NCBI GenBank assembly: GCA_026545765.1
Contig: CM048843.1
Location: 8,021,501 to 8,085,500, forward strand
DNA: 64,000 nt
Reading direction: 5' to 3'
Source: Plantago major
Taxonomy: Eukaryota; Streptophyta; Magnoliopsida; Lamiales; Plantaginaceae
Below the pieces are notes generated by a model that worked only from the letters and a program-made list of their open reading frames with translations, made no database searches and was not told where the DNA came from. Each line of letters begins with the position of its first letter. Positions within the stretch are counted from its first letter, which is position 1. Made by a program: the position numbers and the translations under genes. Shown piece after piece: positions 11,283 to 23,419 of this stretch.

Positions 11283-12394
11283 ATGAAGAAGGGTATTGTT
11301 GGGTTGTTTGTCTTCTTGTTATTGTTTGTTGGAGCAGCTTCTCTTATGTACCTTGCTTGTTCCAGCAAAGGAAGCACTGTCTCTATTACTCCAGGTATAT
11401 GAATCTTTGATCTTTATATCACTATTTAAGTTTCCAAATCCACTGCTTTTTGTGAAATCAAGATCTGTTGAATTTAGACCATGTAATGAAGCACTTGTTA
11501 TGGTAGGTGTTAAACATTTAGTCTAGTTTAAGCCGAATCTAGTCTTGAAGCAAATGGGGTGTAAACATTTGTATATAGCTGCAGATTTTGATCTTATCAG
11601 GCTGCATTATGCTTACTTTATGTTCCAGAGTTGCTCTATCTAAGGAAATATCGTGCTATTTAAGAAACAAGAGTTAACACACAACTCGGATGAAATAAAA
11701 AACATGACATTTCCTTCAATACATCATAGCTGTAATTTTGGAGATTAAACTGGCTCCTCCTGCCGTTAATAGATTGGTTGAGTTTTATGTTACATTGTTA
11801 CACGTAAACATAATTCTTGTTCTGTAATTGCAGTTATGGATTTGATAGGCAGGAGGAATGGTATGGAATTAATCATGAAAAGCAGGAAGCTTAAGGTATG
11901 ATAAATTGATACAGTAGCCTCGCTTGTTAAGGATTGGTAGCCTATATTAGTCGTGTACGTGTACGTGTGTAGCTAGGAGGTCAGGGGTTCAAATCTATAT
12001 GGCACTCAAAGTTTTGATCAAGTATGTACAAATGTTGATTTGGCTCTGCATTTCCGGATCTGTTCTACGTGGTTTCATTACATGTTTTTATCTAAATGTG
12101 TGGATGACAGTTCCCAGTTATGTACTGCCGTGGCATACTGTGCCATGGTTGCGAGCACATCAAACTTCTATAACCATGTTCAATCAATATGCAGGATAAC
12201 TTTGACCTTCCAAGCCCTGAACAAGATGGTAAAGGCTCCATGAGTTTGGAAGATTACCGGCCTATTGATCCAGTTCCAAGTTCCAAGACTTCCACATACG
12301 GCCTGGTCCTATCCAGCATGAGGCTCCTCTATTGCCTTACCTCCCACAACCTGCGCCACCTCCTATTGAGGAGAACTATAGCTTGTATCCTTGA
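11283..12394 (+). pseudogene. Small signal-anchor protein gene with a frameshift before its conserved C terminus
   Basis: Exon 1 (11283-11394) encodes MKKGIVGLFVFLLLFVGAAS and continues to CSSKGSTVSITP. It has a long hydrophobic stretch typical of a signal peptide or N-terminal anchor. Exon 2 (11834-11895, phase 1 entry) encodes MDLIGRRNGMELIMKSRKLK. Exon 3 starts at 12195 (DNFDLPSPEQ...) and reaches SLEDYRPIDPVPSSKTS. The next in-frame codons read into unrelated sequence to a stop at 12441-12443. Two bases away, a second frame continues IRPGPIQHEAPLLPYLP, Pro-rich, to a TGA at 12392-12394. An SSKxSIRPGPIxHGxPLxPYxP tail is what I recall from an uncharacterised plant secreted family, so a CA insertion near 12294-12297 is the simplest reading. 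It is either a recent lesion or a sequence error. Function unknown. Confidence 0.6.
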
Positions 12395-12443
12395 TCAGCT
12401 TCGCAAGGATGACACAAAAGTGGGTATTTCATTCAAGATGTGA

Positions 12444-13083
12444 TGTACAAACTATTCAAGTGAAGAGGATATGCAGTGTATGTTTTAACTTTTTGTTTGG
12501 CTGATGCGCCTTAAATGCAGATTGATCATCATTCAGCTATGATGTAATAAGTAATAACTAGTACTCAGGCGTACAGTGTACACTACTACTAATGAACCTT
12601 AATGTAGATGACTATTACTACTATATGCATGATGTAATATTTGTGTATCTAGTTGAAGAGGAAATCTAGTCTCCTTCGTTTACTCAAGCAGTAATATGCA
12701 ATTTGAACAAATCGCCATTTATGGCATCTAATGGGATGAGGACTATAGTCATGGTTAGTACTTTGATATAAGTACATAATTTAGAGACAAAGACCGGCCC
12801 TGGCTGGAAATTGCTTGAGTAAGCTCTATTCCTCTAATAAAGTAATAAATTCATAATGCTTACTGGAGTAATAAACAATTTTCACATAAGTTTGGAAGTT
12901 CAGGCCCGTTTTTTAGATTGGGAAAGACCATCAGTAACTGTCATTACGATGGGATGCATCCATACATTACACTCAGATCATTACTCAAGGAGAATTACAA
13001 CACAGAACCAACAGCACTAGATATGAAGTTCCGTACAATAGATTTAAGAATGATCGTGAATCTTCAATAATGCAGCCTGCAGG
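12444..13083. other. 3' flanks of two convergent genes
   Basis: The plus-strand gene at 11283 and the minus-strand PHF5A gene converge here. No open frame or repeat is supported. Confidence 0.5.
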
Positions 13084-13416
13084 TCATCGTTTCTTAAAAC
13101 CATATTTTTTCCGTTCGTAGAACAGATCTGTTTTTGCACTTCCAAGATTGACTATTTTCGGGCAGCCGTCCCGATCTTTCTCTTGCTGTGTACACTCTTT
13201 GCAGTAGTAAGCATCTGAAATTCCTACACCTCCACAGATGACACAACGACCTTGAAAGGATCCATAATTGCATTCATCACAAACTCGAACTAGAGTGCAA
13301 GGACGTACGTAAGAGTCGCAAATCACACATTTACCATCACATTTCTCACAAAGCCTGCCAATTGCTATTCCTGGCTGCTTCCGACACATGATCAAATCAG
13401 GATGATGCTTTGCCAT
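13084..13416 (-). CDS. PHF5A: PHD finger-like domain protein 5A / SF3b14b splicing factor
   Basis: A complete 110-aa protein on one coding exon, starting [20 protein letters not shown] and ending with a Lys/Arg-rich tail. PHF5A (yeast Rds3) is a subunit of the SF3b complex of U2 snRNP. It helps hold the branch-point adenosine in the nucleus and binds zinc through a knotted set of Cys pairs. The pairs are visible: [36 protein letters not shown] and YYCKEC. The length equals that of the almost invariant eukaryotic family. The start lies 15 bases after an acceptor (TTTACAG|GTTTGC, exon from 13431), so the gene has a large 5'UTR intron. No lesion seen; expected to be functional. Confidence 0.96.
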   Translation of the reverse strand: MAKHHPDLIMCRKQPGIAIGRLCEKCDGKCVICDSYVRPCTLVRVCDECNYGSFQGRCVICGGVGISDAYYCKECTQQEKDRDGCPKIVNLGSAKTDLFYERKKYGFKKR

Positions 13417-13431
13417 AGTTCTTTAGCAAAC

Positions 13432-15332
13432 CTGTAAAGCAATGCACAAGGAAATTGATTCAGTAACTGGCAACAATTAGTTGAACAAACTTTACATGAA
13501 TGGTGTTTAGGAGATAACATGAACGTTTCTTTCAACTATTTGTCCCAGGTCTCATCATGTCTAATAGGAAAAGCTATAAGCATGATAACCAGATTAAACT
13601 GAAACTGACAGTAACTGAAGTACTAAACTTGCATGAACTTTCTATATAGTTTTTTTTTTTTTTTTAAATCGATACAATTTATAAGTAATTAATTTGATGT
13701 CGAAGTTGACATAAAAAGTAAACTGTGACATTATTAGCAGGACGGAGTGAGTGTCTACATGTTATTTGTGTGAATGAATGCTTATAATTATCACTTGTTT
13801 ACACCTAGAATTTCACTCAAGCTCAACAATGAAGATGCATTGGCTATTTTATTTACAAATCTTCAATGTTGGAGTTGGGATGGTAGGGTTAATTCGTCAA
13901 TAAACATTATTGTATTTGTCAGTCACCGAACAAGAACAAGATACACATTTCTAGACTTCTAGTATCACCTATTAAACAACATTAAGATACCTGCTCCACT
14001 CCACTTTTTATTTCTCCAAATAATTTTATCCAATCATTATACTTCCCCACACAAGTCTCCAAATCTCTCCTAAATGAAGTCTCTAAGAAACCTTAACTCA
14101 AATGAGGATCTGACACAGAAAGAACCTTACTGTATTAAACGGCCAGTTCTCTGTAAGTATAATAGGCAATGCATTCTCCCAAGAATTAGCATAATGCACA
14201 CCCATCAATAATTGCAATGAGCCTAACTGCAATATAAGCAATGAGCATTTCTAACAAGATGACCAGCATTTATGGCAAAATGAAAAAGGCAAATCCTTAA
14301 CATCTCTGTGCTTTGTTTCAGCAGTTACTTGGATACAAAATAACTTTCTTCCCACATATGCGACACGCAGACTAAATACTTGTCTCTACTCTCTACAGAG
14401 GTGTTCTTGAAACTACACTTAAATTTTGCAGACAAATTAGTGACACTTGACATTTGCAGTATATTATTTCTAGCAAGAACAGTATCAACAAATTAAAAGG
14501 GTAGACATGCATATGGTCTTGAAATAAGGCAGAAAATAATTGATTATGAAAAGACACAAAAAAAGATGTTGGATTACCGATTATCATATTATTGTATAAG
14601 TATGTATATAAGCTACCTTAATCACTCTTCTTGTTAACTTATCAGTTTTCAGATTCAGTAACACAATACAGAAACCCATTTGAAATTCTAAAGCTTTATA
14701 GGAAAGTTGATGGAGATGCTGGAACTTTAAGATGGTGAACGGACAGCATAAAAACTGAAATAGGATAACTAGGAAAACGGATGAAGACTCTGGATAACAA
14801 AAATATATATCTCTATCTTCTCGTCCGTCTCTAATTCAAGTAGTACATGACATAGACAATTGAAGCTAAAAACCTACACAAGTCACTCAAGTACTATACT
14901 AGCTGACAAATCCTTTCTGAGAAGATGCAGTTACTTCAAAACACAAATTATGCCTCTATCAGTCACTCACTCGAGTACACAAAAGACTTGATCCAACTAA
15001 TTACCAAGTAAACTTTAGCGGTGTTAATCCAAATGTTGTGTGGATTTAAGCCCAAACTTCATAGAAGTTAAATAGGAAATAATCGAAAATATAGACATCT
15101 AATACCAGTTGGCATGAGAACTGAAATCTCGCAACACCACCACCATAAATCAACGCACTAAAAAACAGAGCAAAGCTACGATAAACATGAAATAACAATT
15201 AACTACGATTGAGAAGTAACAATCAGAGCAACAATCACCATTAATAAGCTAAATCTCTGAAAAGAAAAAACAGGCGGAACGAAAATGATTGTAAAGCATT
15301 AACTAACAAGAGAGAAGAAGCAGAAATTTGAC
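13432..15332 (-). other. 5'UTR intron of PHF5A (about 1.9 kb), also block A of a duplicated region
   Basis: The donor is GAATCGAG|GTCAAA (minus, intron from 15332) and the acceptor is TTTACAG|GTTTGC (exon resumes at 13431). Long introns just before the start codon are common in plant housekeeping genes. Parts of this intron, about 13660-14700 and 14800-15330, recur at 17820-19680 upstream of the S11 gene. A poly(A/T) run and a GGACGGAGTGAG remnant near 13650-13750 suggest an old MITE inside it. Confidence 0.65.
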
Positions 15333-15500
15333 CTCGATTCGATTTTCCTTCGACTCTTTTATTTGCTAGAGATTTCCTAGTATAAGATAGAGAAAGAACT
15401 CCAATTCATGTCGGTTGTCGTCTAGTGGGAAATGGGAATGAATCGAAGTAGACTGCCTTGGGCCCAATGTGATTTGGACTGCCCATTATCATCTAGCCCA
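15333..15500 (-). promoter_or_regulatory. PHF5A 5'UTR exon and promoter with site II-type GGGCC motifs
   Basis: The untranslated exon covers about 15333-15420. Just upstream on the minus strand are CACATTGGGCCC near 15455-15468 and CTGGGCTAG near 15494-15502. TGGGCY (site II) motifs are known in promoters of plant ribosomal, mitochondrial and other housekeeping genes. The same arrangement appears in copy C at about 20305-20350. Confidence 0.5.
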
Positions 15501-16714
15501 GGTTGAATCAACCCAATTATTAATGGGTTCAGTAATTCAGCTGAGGCTTATGCTTTAGTGCTAAACAGATTATATACCTTTGCAATTTGACAATCTCTCG
15601 AATAGACCGGGTCAGTACAACATATTTAGCTACAAATATTAAATGTTTCACTTTAAAATTATATTTAATAAATGTGCATTATACTTGCATTACCAACATT
15701 TCTAAACATGTGATGTTTGTATCCATTGTATGATATGATCCGGTTTCCGTAAAAGTGACTCAATAGATGAAGAAAGAAGGGTGAATTAATCAATGAAACA
15801 CTCTTCAATTTATTGGCCGCTATATGAAATGTCACATATACCAAACTAGAACGTGAGAATACCTACACGTGTTATTGTGAAAATTAGTTATAGATAATGA
15901 AATAAGCATAATAAATATTGTTGTTTCTAATGATGACTTGCCTTTTTGGATTGAATTAGAGTTTGAGTATGTTATCTTTAAATTTAATTGGAGAAGAAAG
16001 ATGGTTTTAGTTGTCTCAGATGATAAGTTATTTCACACAAATGTCTGTCAGTTTAGTGTCACCATTCCCGGATGGCGGTGACATCAGTGTGGCAAGAGAC
16101 TTTAAAAAGGGGTAAACAAGAGATTAGTTGCTGAGAGTCTGACACTTTAATAAGAGCTCCTTGAACGGGTCATGGAGTTTGGCCAACTTGCACCCAATCA
16201 TTTAACAAAACAAGAAAATTAGGTAAACATGGTTCTTCATCTTAGCCGAGAGACAGAACATTTTTTTGTAAGTAGTCCATCACACAATTACAAATCAGAA
16301 ATAAATATGTTGCCTACATGTGATATGAGATGGTTCATGAGTTCAAATGATGATGTAACTGGAGTTCATAGGACAAATGAGACGTTTCATAGGACAAAGA
16401 ACACAACAAACAATGCCCGCTGGACATAGAGAGGAACAAAGCAAAGCCCACGTTCAACAAAGTGTGAAGCCTGATCTAAAGGAATGTCTGTTTGGCTTGG
16501 TTGACAAATCATCGGACAAGAATCTATGGTGGATTATTAAACTATGAAAAATTCTTCATCACTGCTATCAACTAAAGTCACTACTACCATTCTTGATTAT
16601 TGTAACTAGATGAACAAGTACCTTCTTTAGTCGATCCCACGCTGACTACAAGCAACGATTACAATATAAATCCAAGCAAGTAAGAAAAACAGCAGTAGCT
16701 TGAAATGGAAACAC
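15501..16714. other. Intergenic between PHF5A promoter and S11 3' end; no gene seen
   Basis: AT-rich with short open frames only. The stretch before 16714 is the 3' flank of the minus-strand S11 gene. Confidence 0.5.
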
Positions 16715-17693
16715 CTAAATACGGCGTTGTTTCTTGCGGCGGCAGCCATTGTGTGGCTTCCTAGTAGTGTCCTCAATGTATACAATTGGATTCCCTCCTG
16801 GTAGTGAATTAGTGTATCCATCTTTGAAGCTAAGAATTGCCTCCTTCTTTTTCTTAAAAAACGTAAATCCATTCACTTTCACCACAACCGATTTTGTTCT
16901 CATCTTCCTCACCTCGCGCCCCATGTTTTCCGCAGCTGCCTCAGCAGAGTAGCGGGCAATCTTAACTCCTTTACCTGCCAATTTACCAGTAGAAATCCCC
17001 GCCTTCTTGTTCCCTTTAGAATCAGTCACAGTAACAAAGGCATTATTCCTCTTGAGCTTTATGTGGACAATATCAGCATTCGTCTCAAGCTGAGGATAGC
17101 GTAAACCATCAAAATCAAATGCACCATTTCTGTTTCCCAGAAATGGCACCTGAGGATAGTTGAAACGGCCTGGCACAGCTTTCGAATCATCTTGAAGTAA
17201 TTCCCTAACAAAATCAACCGACCCACGCCCAGTTCCGACCTCAAACTCAGCTTGCTTTCCAGAATGTATGTACCTCCTAAAACTCATAGCACATTGCAAT
17301 GAGATACCACCTCCCGGAACTCCTGAGAAACCACACAAATTTCCGAATTCAAAGTTATTAATGCTACCTCCATTAGAAGCAACTAAGAGCAAACAAATAT
17401 TTATATCAACTTTGATTCTAGTTTTTTAATTTTAAATGCAAGAAAACAAAATGAATTGAATTTCACTAGCACCAGTAAAAGGGCATTTCAATACACGACC
17501 CTACCAATCAGTAGACGATAAGTATTTAAGCAATACTAGTCAATAAACACTACACGAGATTTAGAAATCATAGAAGTTGAATAAACAAGGAAATTTGAAG
17601 AACAAGATGACTGAAGGTGAAAGCTGTACCTTGAGGATTGATCCGAGCTCCAGCACGAAGAGCCTGTACGAAGAGCGATGTAGGGAAAACCAT
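16715..17693 (-). CDS. NFD3: Mitochondrial ribosomal protein S11 (uS11m), NFD3-like
   Basis: Two exons, 17693-17630 and 17382-16715, joined in phase 1 (CAA G|TT GCT), give about 243 aa. Exon 1 encodes MVFPTSLFVQALRAGARINP, an Arg-containing amphipathic start typical of a mitochondrial presequence. The C-terminal half is a uS11 domain: DIVHIKLKRNNAFVTVTDSK, then KIARYSAEAAAENMGREVRK, and the final PHNGCRRKKQRRI, which matches the conserved rRNA-binding tail of S11. uS11 sits on the platform of the small subunit near the mRNA exit site. In Arabidopsis the nuclear gene for this protein is NFD3, needed for polar nuclear fusion; that link is from memory. Upstream is a block of PHF5A-derived promoter/intron copies that may now drive this gene. 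Confidence 0.9.
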
Positions 17694-17799
17694 TTTTGGT
17701 TATTTTTCCCTTTGCCTTGTTTGTACCTACAATAGGTTAATATAGTTATTAAGCGAACAAAGGTTTAACAATAAGATGTATGGACCTAAATCACACATA

Positions 17800-20350
17800 A
17801 GCCATGTGTGCCACTGTGCCAAGATTAAAGCACTAAGAATCCTCAAGTCAAATGAGGATTTATTACACAGGAAGAACCTTATTGTATTAGTTATTAAATG
17901 GTTGATCCAGGGCAACCAGTCCCCTGTAACCCTGTAGTAGGCATAATAGCTAATGCTTTAGTCTTTACCCATCTCCCTTGAGAATCAGCAGTTTAGCACA
18001 ATGCACATCCAGCACTAATTGTTACGAATCTAACAGCAATATAAACAATACACTATTGGCAACAAGTTTCATAATTAACTAGTTTTTTCCAGCACTTCTA
18101 ACAAGAGTCAACCAACATTGATGGCAATAGGAACTGCACGTAAATTTTGTAGACAAATTTGTGACATTTACATGACAGAATTTTATTTCTAGCATAGAAC
18201 ATAGCACAAAATAAAACGGAAACATGCATATGGTCTTGAAATACAGTAGAACTTAAGATAAAAAAAGCACAAAAACAAAAGTTGTCGGATGATTGATTAC
18301 CAAATTATTGTAGAAGTACATATGAAAGCTACCTTAATAACTATTCTGGTTAGCTTATCAGTTTTCAGATTCACTAACGGCATACAAATTACACATTCAA
18401 AATTCTAAGGCCCTTTATATGAAAGTTGATGAAGACAACATAACTTGAGGTCAAAGTTGACATAAAAAGTACACTGGGACATTATTAGCAGGACAAAGTG
18501 AGTGTATACATGTTATTTGTGTGAATGAATGCATATAATTATCACTTGTTTACACCTATAATTTCACTCAACCTCAACACTGAAGATGCATTGGCTATTT
18601 TATTTCCAAATCTTTTTACGTTGGAGTTGGGATGGTAGGGTTAATTCGCCAATAAACATTACTGGTATTTGTCAGTCACCGGAGAAGATACACATTTCTA
18701 GACTTCTAGTGTCACCTATTAAACAACATTGACATACCTGCTCCACTTCACTTTCTATTTCCCCACACAAGTCTTCCAAACCTCTCCTAAATGAAGTCTC
18801 TAAGAATACGGCCAGTTCCCTATATGTATAATACATTTGCATTATATTATTTCTAGCAAGAACAGGATCAACAAAATAAAAGGGTAGACATACATAATGG
18901 TCTTGAAATAAGGCACAAATATAGATGTTGGGTCACCGGTTATCATATTATTGTACATGTATATAAGCTATCTGAATCACTCTTCTTGTTAACTTATCAG
19001 TTTTCCGATTCAGTACCACATACAAATACCCATTCGAAATTCTATGGCTCTATAGGAAAGTCGATGGAGATGATAGAACTTTAAGATGGGGAATGGACAA
19101 CATAAAAACTCAAAGAGGATAGCTAGAAAAACTCATGGAGACTCCGGATAATAAAAGTCCACAACATATTACGTCTCTAATTCAAGCAGTAACATGGCAT
19201 AGACAATTATACACAAGTCATCAAGTACTATGTCAACTGATTAATCCTTTCTGAGAAGATGCAGTATTGCAGTTAATTAAGAACACAAATTATGCCTTCA
19301 TCTATCATTCAAGTACACAAAACACTTGATCCAACTAAATACAAAATACACTTTAACGGTGTTAATTCAAATGTTAAGTGGATTTAAGCCCTAAACTCCA
19401 TATGATAAGTTAAATAGGCAACACTTAGGTTGATGAAGTTCCAACTGAAATCACAAGACAACACCACCACCATAAATCAACGCACTAAAAAACAGAGCAA
19501 AGCTACGATAAACATGAAATAACAATTAACTACGATTGAGAAGTAACAATCAGAGTAAAACTCAAACAACAATCACCATTAATAAGCTAAATATCGGAAA
19601 AAAACAGGAGGAACGAAAATGATTGTAAAGCATTAACTAACAAAAGAGAAGAATCGCCTATAGCAGATATTTTGACCTCGATTCGATTTCCCTTCGGAAG
19701 AAACTGGAATTTAAGATTTTGAGACTCAAGCAAGGGTTTTATTTGCTAGAGATTCCGTAGCTTAAGATAGAAAAGGAACTGGTATTCATGTCGGAGATTT
19801 TTTCAGAACCGATTTTGACGGATGCTTAATACATAACGAATTTCTATTAAACAAAATAAAAAAATTCGTCCAGCAATACTGCAAGAGCATCGAACAGCAA
19901 GGAGCAGAAGCAGAAAATGGAACGGACAACAAACAGAAGGAAGCAGAAACATCGAACAGCACAAGCAGAGCGGAAATCTCAAAATAGCTCAAAACCATTA
20001 CTTAACACAATAAGTCAATAACAAACAGAGCGAAGCTAGGATTGAGAAACATCAAATAAACAACAAATTAGGATTGAGTAATAACAAACAATAAAAAATT
20101 AGACCAACAAACACTATCAATCAGCTAAATTTCAGAAGATATAGATGGAACGAAAATGATCATAAAGGCTTACCTACAGAGAGAGGAGAATCGTCTGTAG
20201 CAGATGTCAAACTGGAAGTGTTCTTTGAGATTTGCAGACTGAGGTCTGAAGCTATGAGATGATGATGATGATGGGAAACTGGAAGTCGATCTCTCTGATG
20301 TTGGATACCCAACCTTAGGCCCAATGTGATTTCGAGTCCTTCTGGCCCAT
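17800..20350 (-). repeat. Tandem partial copies of the PHF5A promoter/5'UTR/intron upstream of S11
   Basis: Three blocks resemble 13660-15480. B1 (about 17820-18440) matches 14080-14720. B2 (about 18440-19790) restarts with the 13690 sequence (GTTGACATAAAAAGTA ... TGTTATTTGTGTGAATGAAT) and runs through the 5'UTR exon, with donor CTCGAG|GTCAAA at about 19677. C (about 20020-20350) matches only the end of the intron, the leader and the GGCCCAATGTGATTT promoter motif. Copy C has a strong donor, TCTGTAG|GTAAGC, near 20172. All lie in the same orientation as PHF5A and S11. The S11 transcript could therefore begin in B2 or C and splice to just before 17693. Confidence 0.7.
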
Positions 20351-20870
20351 TATGTTTTTCAACAGATCCATTGTTAGTTCACTTGACTAGCCGAGAGTCC
20401 AAGCTCTAAACAACAAGATCCAGAAGTTAATTAAATTAATTATGCACGTAGCTTAGATCTGAATTATAAACTAAGAATCCATATATAGTTATTAAGTTAA
20501 TACTAAAACAAAACATCAAATGCATATGTAAACAAGAACAAAGAAATTGAGACAGGAGTATATATAAAACCCTTTCATTTTGCAGCTCGGAAAGAAAAGC
20601 TACCAGCAAGGAGGCGAAGAGATGAGAGCAAGCGGTTTTGCAATTGGACACTAACCCAAAACGTTTATGATTTGATTTGGAGAAAGAAAGGATGGTTTCA
20701 ATTATATCTGATCTTAATTGACTGACTGACAGAGAAGCTGGCCTTTAGCTGTGGAATTGTCACTTGTGTCCCAGTGAAATTTTCACGTGAGTTTGCAGAG
20801 TAGGCTGATAGTCTGCCAAAGCAAGAATTAACTGCTCATTACTTTTTAAGACATGCGAAGGTATAAAATA
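20351..20870. other. Intergenic; no gene supported
   Basis: Open frames here are short, with no domain. The region lies upstream of the S11 promoter copies. Confidence 0.45.
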
Positions 20871-20874
20871 TACG

Positions 20875-21113
20875 GGCTACCTTATTCTTATTCTCACGAA
20901 TCCGGACACAATATTTAATAAAAAAATGAATAAAGTAATAGAGGTATTGATAAAATAGGAAATAGAGTGAAAAAAAGTATGATAAATAGTGAATAAAGTA
21001 GGAGAGATCATGTATAAAGTAGAAGTGGATTTTCCATTTAAAGATGAGAAGATGAAGTTGGGACGGACCAAAACGAAATGCGAAGATAAAACTTGGACGG
21101 AGTGAGTAGTATT
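20875..21113. mobile_element. Degraded Stowaway-like MITE
   Basis: The right end, ACTTGGACGGAGTGAGTA, resembles a Stowaway terminus, and the interior has the AAAGTAGGAGAGA / AGTGGATTTTCCATTT motifs that recur in the element at 61145. The left end (CTACCTTATTCTTATTC) is diverged. Borders are approximate. Confidence 0.45.
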
Positions 21114-21170
21114 GACTAGAATGTTGGCAGTTCTACTGGTCCATAATACTTTGAAACCATGAAATATATA

Positions 21171-21431
21171 CTCCCTCTGTCCGGTGAATCTGGACCTTAT
21201 TCCGTCTCACGAATCTAGTCCAGTTATAAAAATAGTAAATATGTACTCTCACTAACTCCCACTAACTCAACTGTCTCTCTTACTTTTTCCATTCTTTATC
21301 ATTATATATCTTTTCTCTCATACTTTCTCCATTTTTTATCATTTCTCCCCCAAACAACAAACAATAAACAATTGGCTTTCTTAAAAACATTGCCGAAAAG
21401 AAAATGGTCCAGATTGACGGGACGGGGGGAG
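21171..21431. mobile_element. Stowaway MITE (261 bp), TA target duplication
   Basis: It starts CTCCCTCTGTCCGGTGAATC and ends GACGGGACGGGGGGAG, the classic Stowaway (Tc1/mariner) inverted ends, flanked by TA at 21169-21170 and 21432-21433. AT-rich interior, no coding sequence. Confidence 0.85.
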
Positions 21432-21433
21432 TA

Positions 21434-22790
21434 CTTACTTGTTAAAATGATATAGTAGTCGTACTTACTTATTATTAGTTGGGGTTTCTATTGTGCGATA
21501 ATAGCAAAACGCTAGTATGGTTTAAAATTAAACCTCGCCAAATTTTAATTGAATTTTAACATGGAAATATCAACTAAATTTTAATTGATTCATGAAAACA
21601 TTTATTTAAATGGAGTTAAAATTATATAGGTTTTTATAAGATTGTTATATATTTTTTTAATGATTATTTGATTGGTTTATAAGTTTGTTATAATAAATAA
21701 AAATAAAGTGGGATAGAAAAATATGATTCGTGTTAGAGCGTGAAAAGATAAAAACGTTGGTTCCAACTTTATTTGAACTTAAAACGTGAACGACGCAAAA
21801 CGCGCCAACAGTCCATGTCATGAAATATGTGAACATAATTCGTGAAAATGCGGAAGCATAAACGTACAACTGTCTTGCGCAAACCGTGCTAAAACAAAGT
21901 TCTAAGATGATAGTACGAAGCATGATTTAAATGTAAAACATGTAAATGGTGACGATAAAAGGTATAGGTCATGATCACTGATCCGAAATGCTAGTCCCCG
22001 CTCCAGGCAGCTCTAGCTCCTCACCTAAAAGTTATTATAAATAAGGGGTTAGTCAAACCACCGACTAAGCAAGTTTCATGCACGTGTCATGACCTAAAGT
22101 TCTATCTTCAAGTTTTTTAAATCTTTTAGTCTTTCTTAATGCAATGCAACCCTGATACCTGACTTGACTCTAAACAGTTGAACTTGTTCTTGAACTTCTT
22201 GAAAATAATTCTTAAACTTTGATCTTAGACATGACTTGGAAAATTAACATGATCGCGAGCTCACTTGGCATCTTAGGTTCCTATCCTGGCCATGGTGGCT
22301 ATCTGCCGGCCTCAGGTCACTTTCGTGGCCCTATCCGTTGAATAAATAAAATCTGACGGCCTCAGGACCTTGGTCCCTATCCGCTGAACATGAACTAATA
22401 ACTGCGCCACAAATACCAGGATACTCCCCTACGAGCCCCTTAACTTTTTTTTAACTTGAAGACCTTTTTTAACTTTAAACCTTTAGCATCTTGTTAAAGT
22501 GAATGCATACTTTTAAACTCTAATTCGTGAATGGATGATCTAAATGTATGGATAACATTATCAAATATCATCATGCCATGACTCAAGCAATTATAATTAA
22601 GAGCCAGCAAATCGAAACAGACAAGTAACACCACCAGATATGTTATCATCAATCCACTAATACTAAGTCTCATAAAAGTCCATATCAATTTGGAAAGTCC
22701 AAAAAGTCCATTAAATCTCATATAAAATTATCTAGGTTTAAGAAATACTCACAGCCCACTTTGAATCTCGCGGATCCGGGTCGCTGGGCT
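21434..22790 (-). mobile_element. LTR-like fragment (Ty3/gypsy style), minus orientation
   Basis: The stretch around 22230-22470 (GCCAAGTGAGCTCGCGATC, GGCCATGGTGGCTATCTGCC, ATACTCCCCTACGAGCC and their surroundings) has the wording of long plant chromovirus LTRs as I remember them. It contains a short internal repeat (GGCCCTATCCGTTGAA / GGTCCCTATCCGCTGAA). No coding region or second LTR was found beside it. It may be one half of an LTR whose other half is at 28790-29269. Borders are approximate and the class is inferred. Confidence 0.35.
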
Positions 22791-22859
22791 ATTTTCTTAA
22801 TGTTGGACCCGGGTCACGGCTCCAATCTAAGTATAAAAGCCCTTTTTCTCTTTTTTTTT

Positions 22860-23300
22860 ATCCATTGTTTTCTTCCTGCTCTCCATGAAACCGACAGCCA
22901 TGGCGGCGATCAGCTTCTTTCGCCGATTTCCGATCTCATCACTCTACTTTTGGCCGATTCATTGCGCGATCATCAGGTAATGGATGTTGAAACTTAATTT
23001 TAGTGTTTTTGAGTTCGATTTGTTGCTTTGTTGCTTGGTTGTTGCATCTGTTTTTGAGATCTGGATTTGAATGTTCGACTATTTTTGAAGGTGTTTGACG
23101 ATGGCGAAGGTGTCGGTTGTTGATGTTGCCGGTGCCGATGTAGATTCCGGTGGTGGAAATAGGAGTCAGTTATCGAAGATTTCGGATCAGATCGGACGGA
23201 GATCGGAGATTGGAGATCGAGTGTAGGAGTTGCGATTAGATCGGAGATCGAAAGTAGTTTTCTAGATCTGTGATGGTATATCAACCAAGCTTTTCCGAAG
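22860..23300 (+). pseudogene. Possible captured gene fragment(s) of unknown origin
   Basis: This short stretch is richer in GC than its surroundings. Two candidate pieces are seen. 22899-22978 encodes MAAISFFRRFPISSLYFWPI, with a GTAATG donor-like end. 23101-23226 encodes MAKVSVVDVAGADVDSGGGN, with a stop at about 23226. Alternatively all of it is the 5'UTR and 5'UTR intron of the VDAC fragment that follows. I recognise no domain. Confidence 0.3.
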
Positions 23301-23370
23301 AATATGTGGTTTAAGCATCGATTCTCTAGAAATCTCTGTTGTTAAGCATGCTTTAGCTTCATAAACAACA

Positions 23371-23419
23371 ATGGCGAAAGGACCTGGTCTCTACTCCGAT
23401 ATTGGCAAAAGAGCTCGAG
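23371..23419 (+). pseudogene. First-exon fragment of VDAC (mitochondrial outer-membrane porin)
   Basis: ATG at 23371 encodes MAKGPGLYSDIGKRAR plus one base, then a GTATTG donor at 23420. This is the invariant N terminus of plant VDAC, and phase 1 fits the expected Asp codon at the exon junction. VDAC is a 19-strand beta-barrel channel of about 275 aa. None of the later exons (for example the DLLYKDY region) was found in the next 5 kb, where a CACTA element, an HSP90 fragment and repeat arrays occur instead. It is best read as a captured or relocated 5' gene piece with leader and part of intron 1, not a working gene. Confidence 0.75.
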
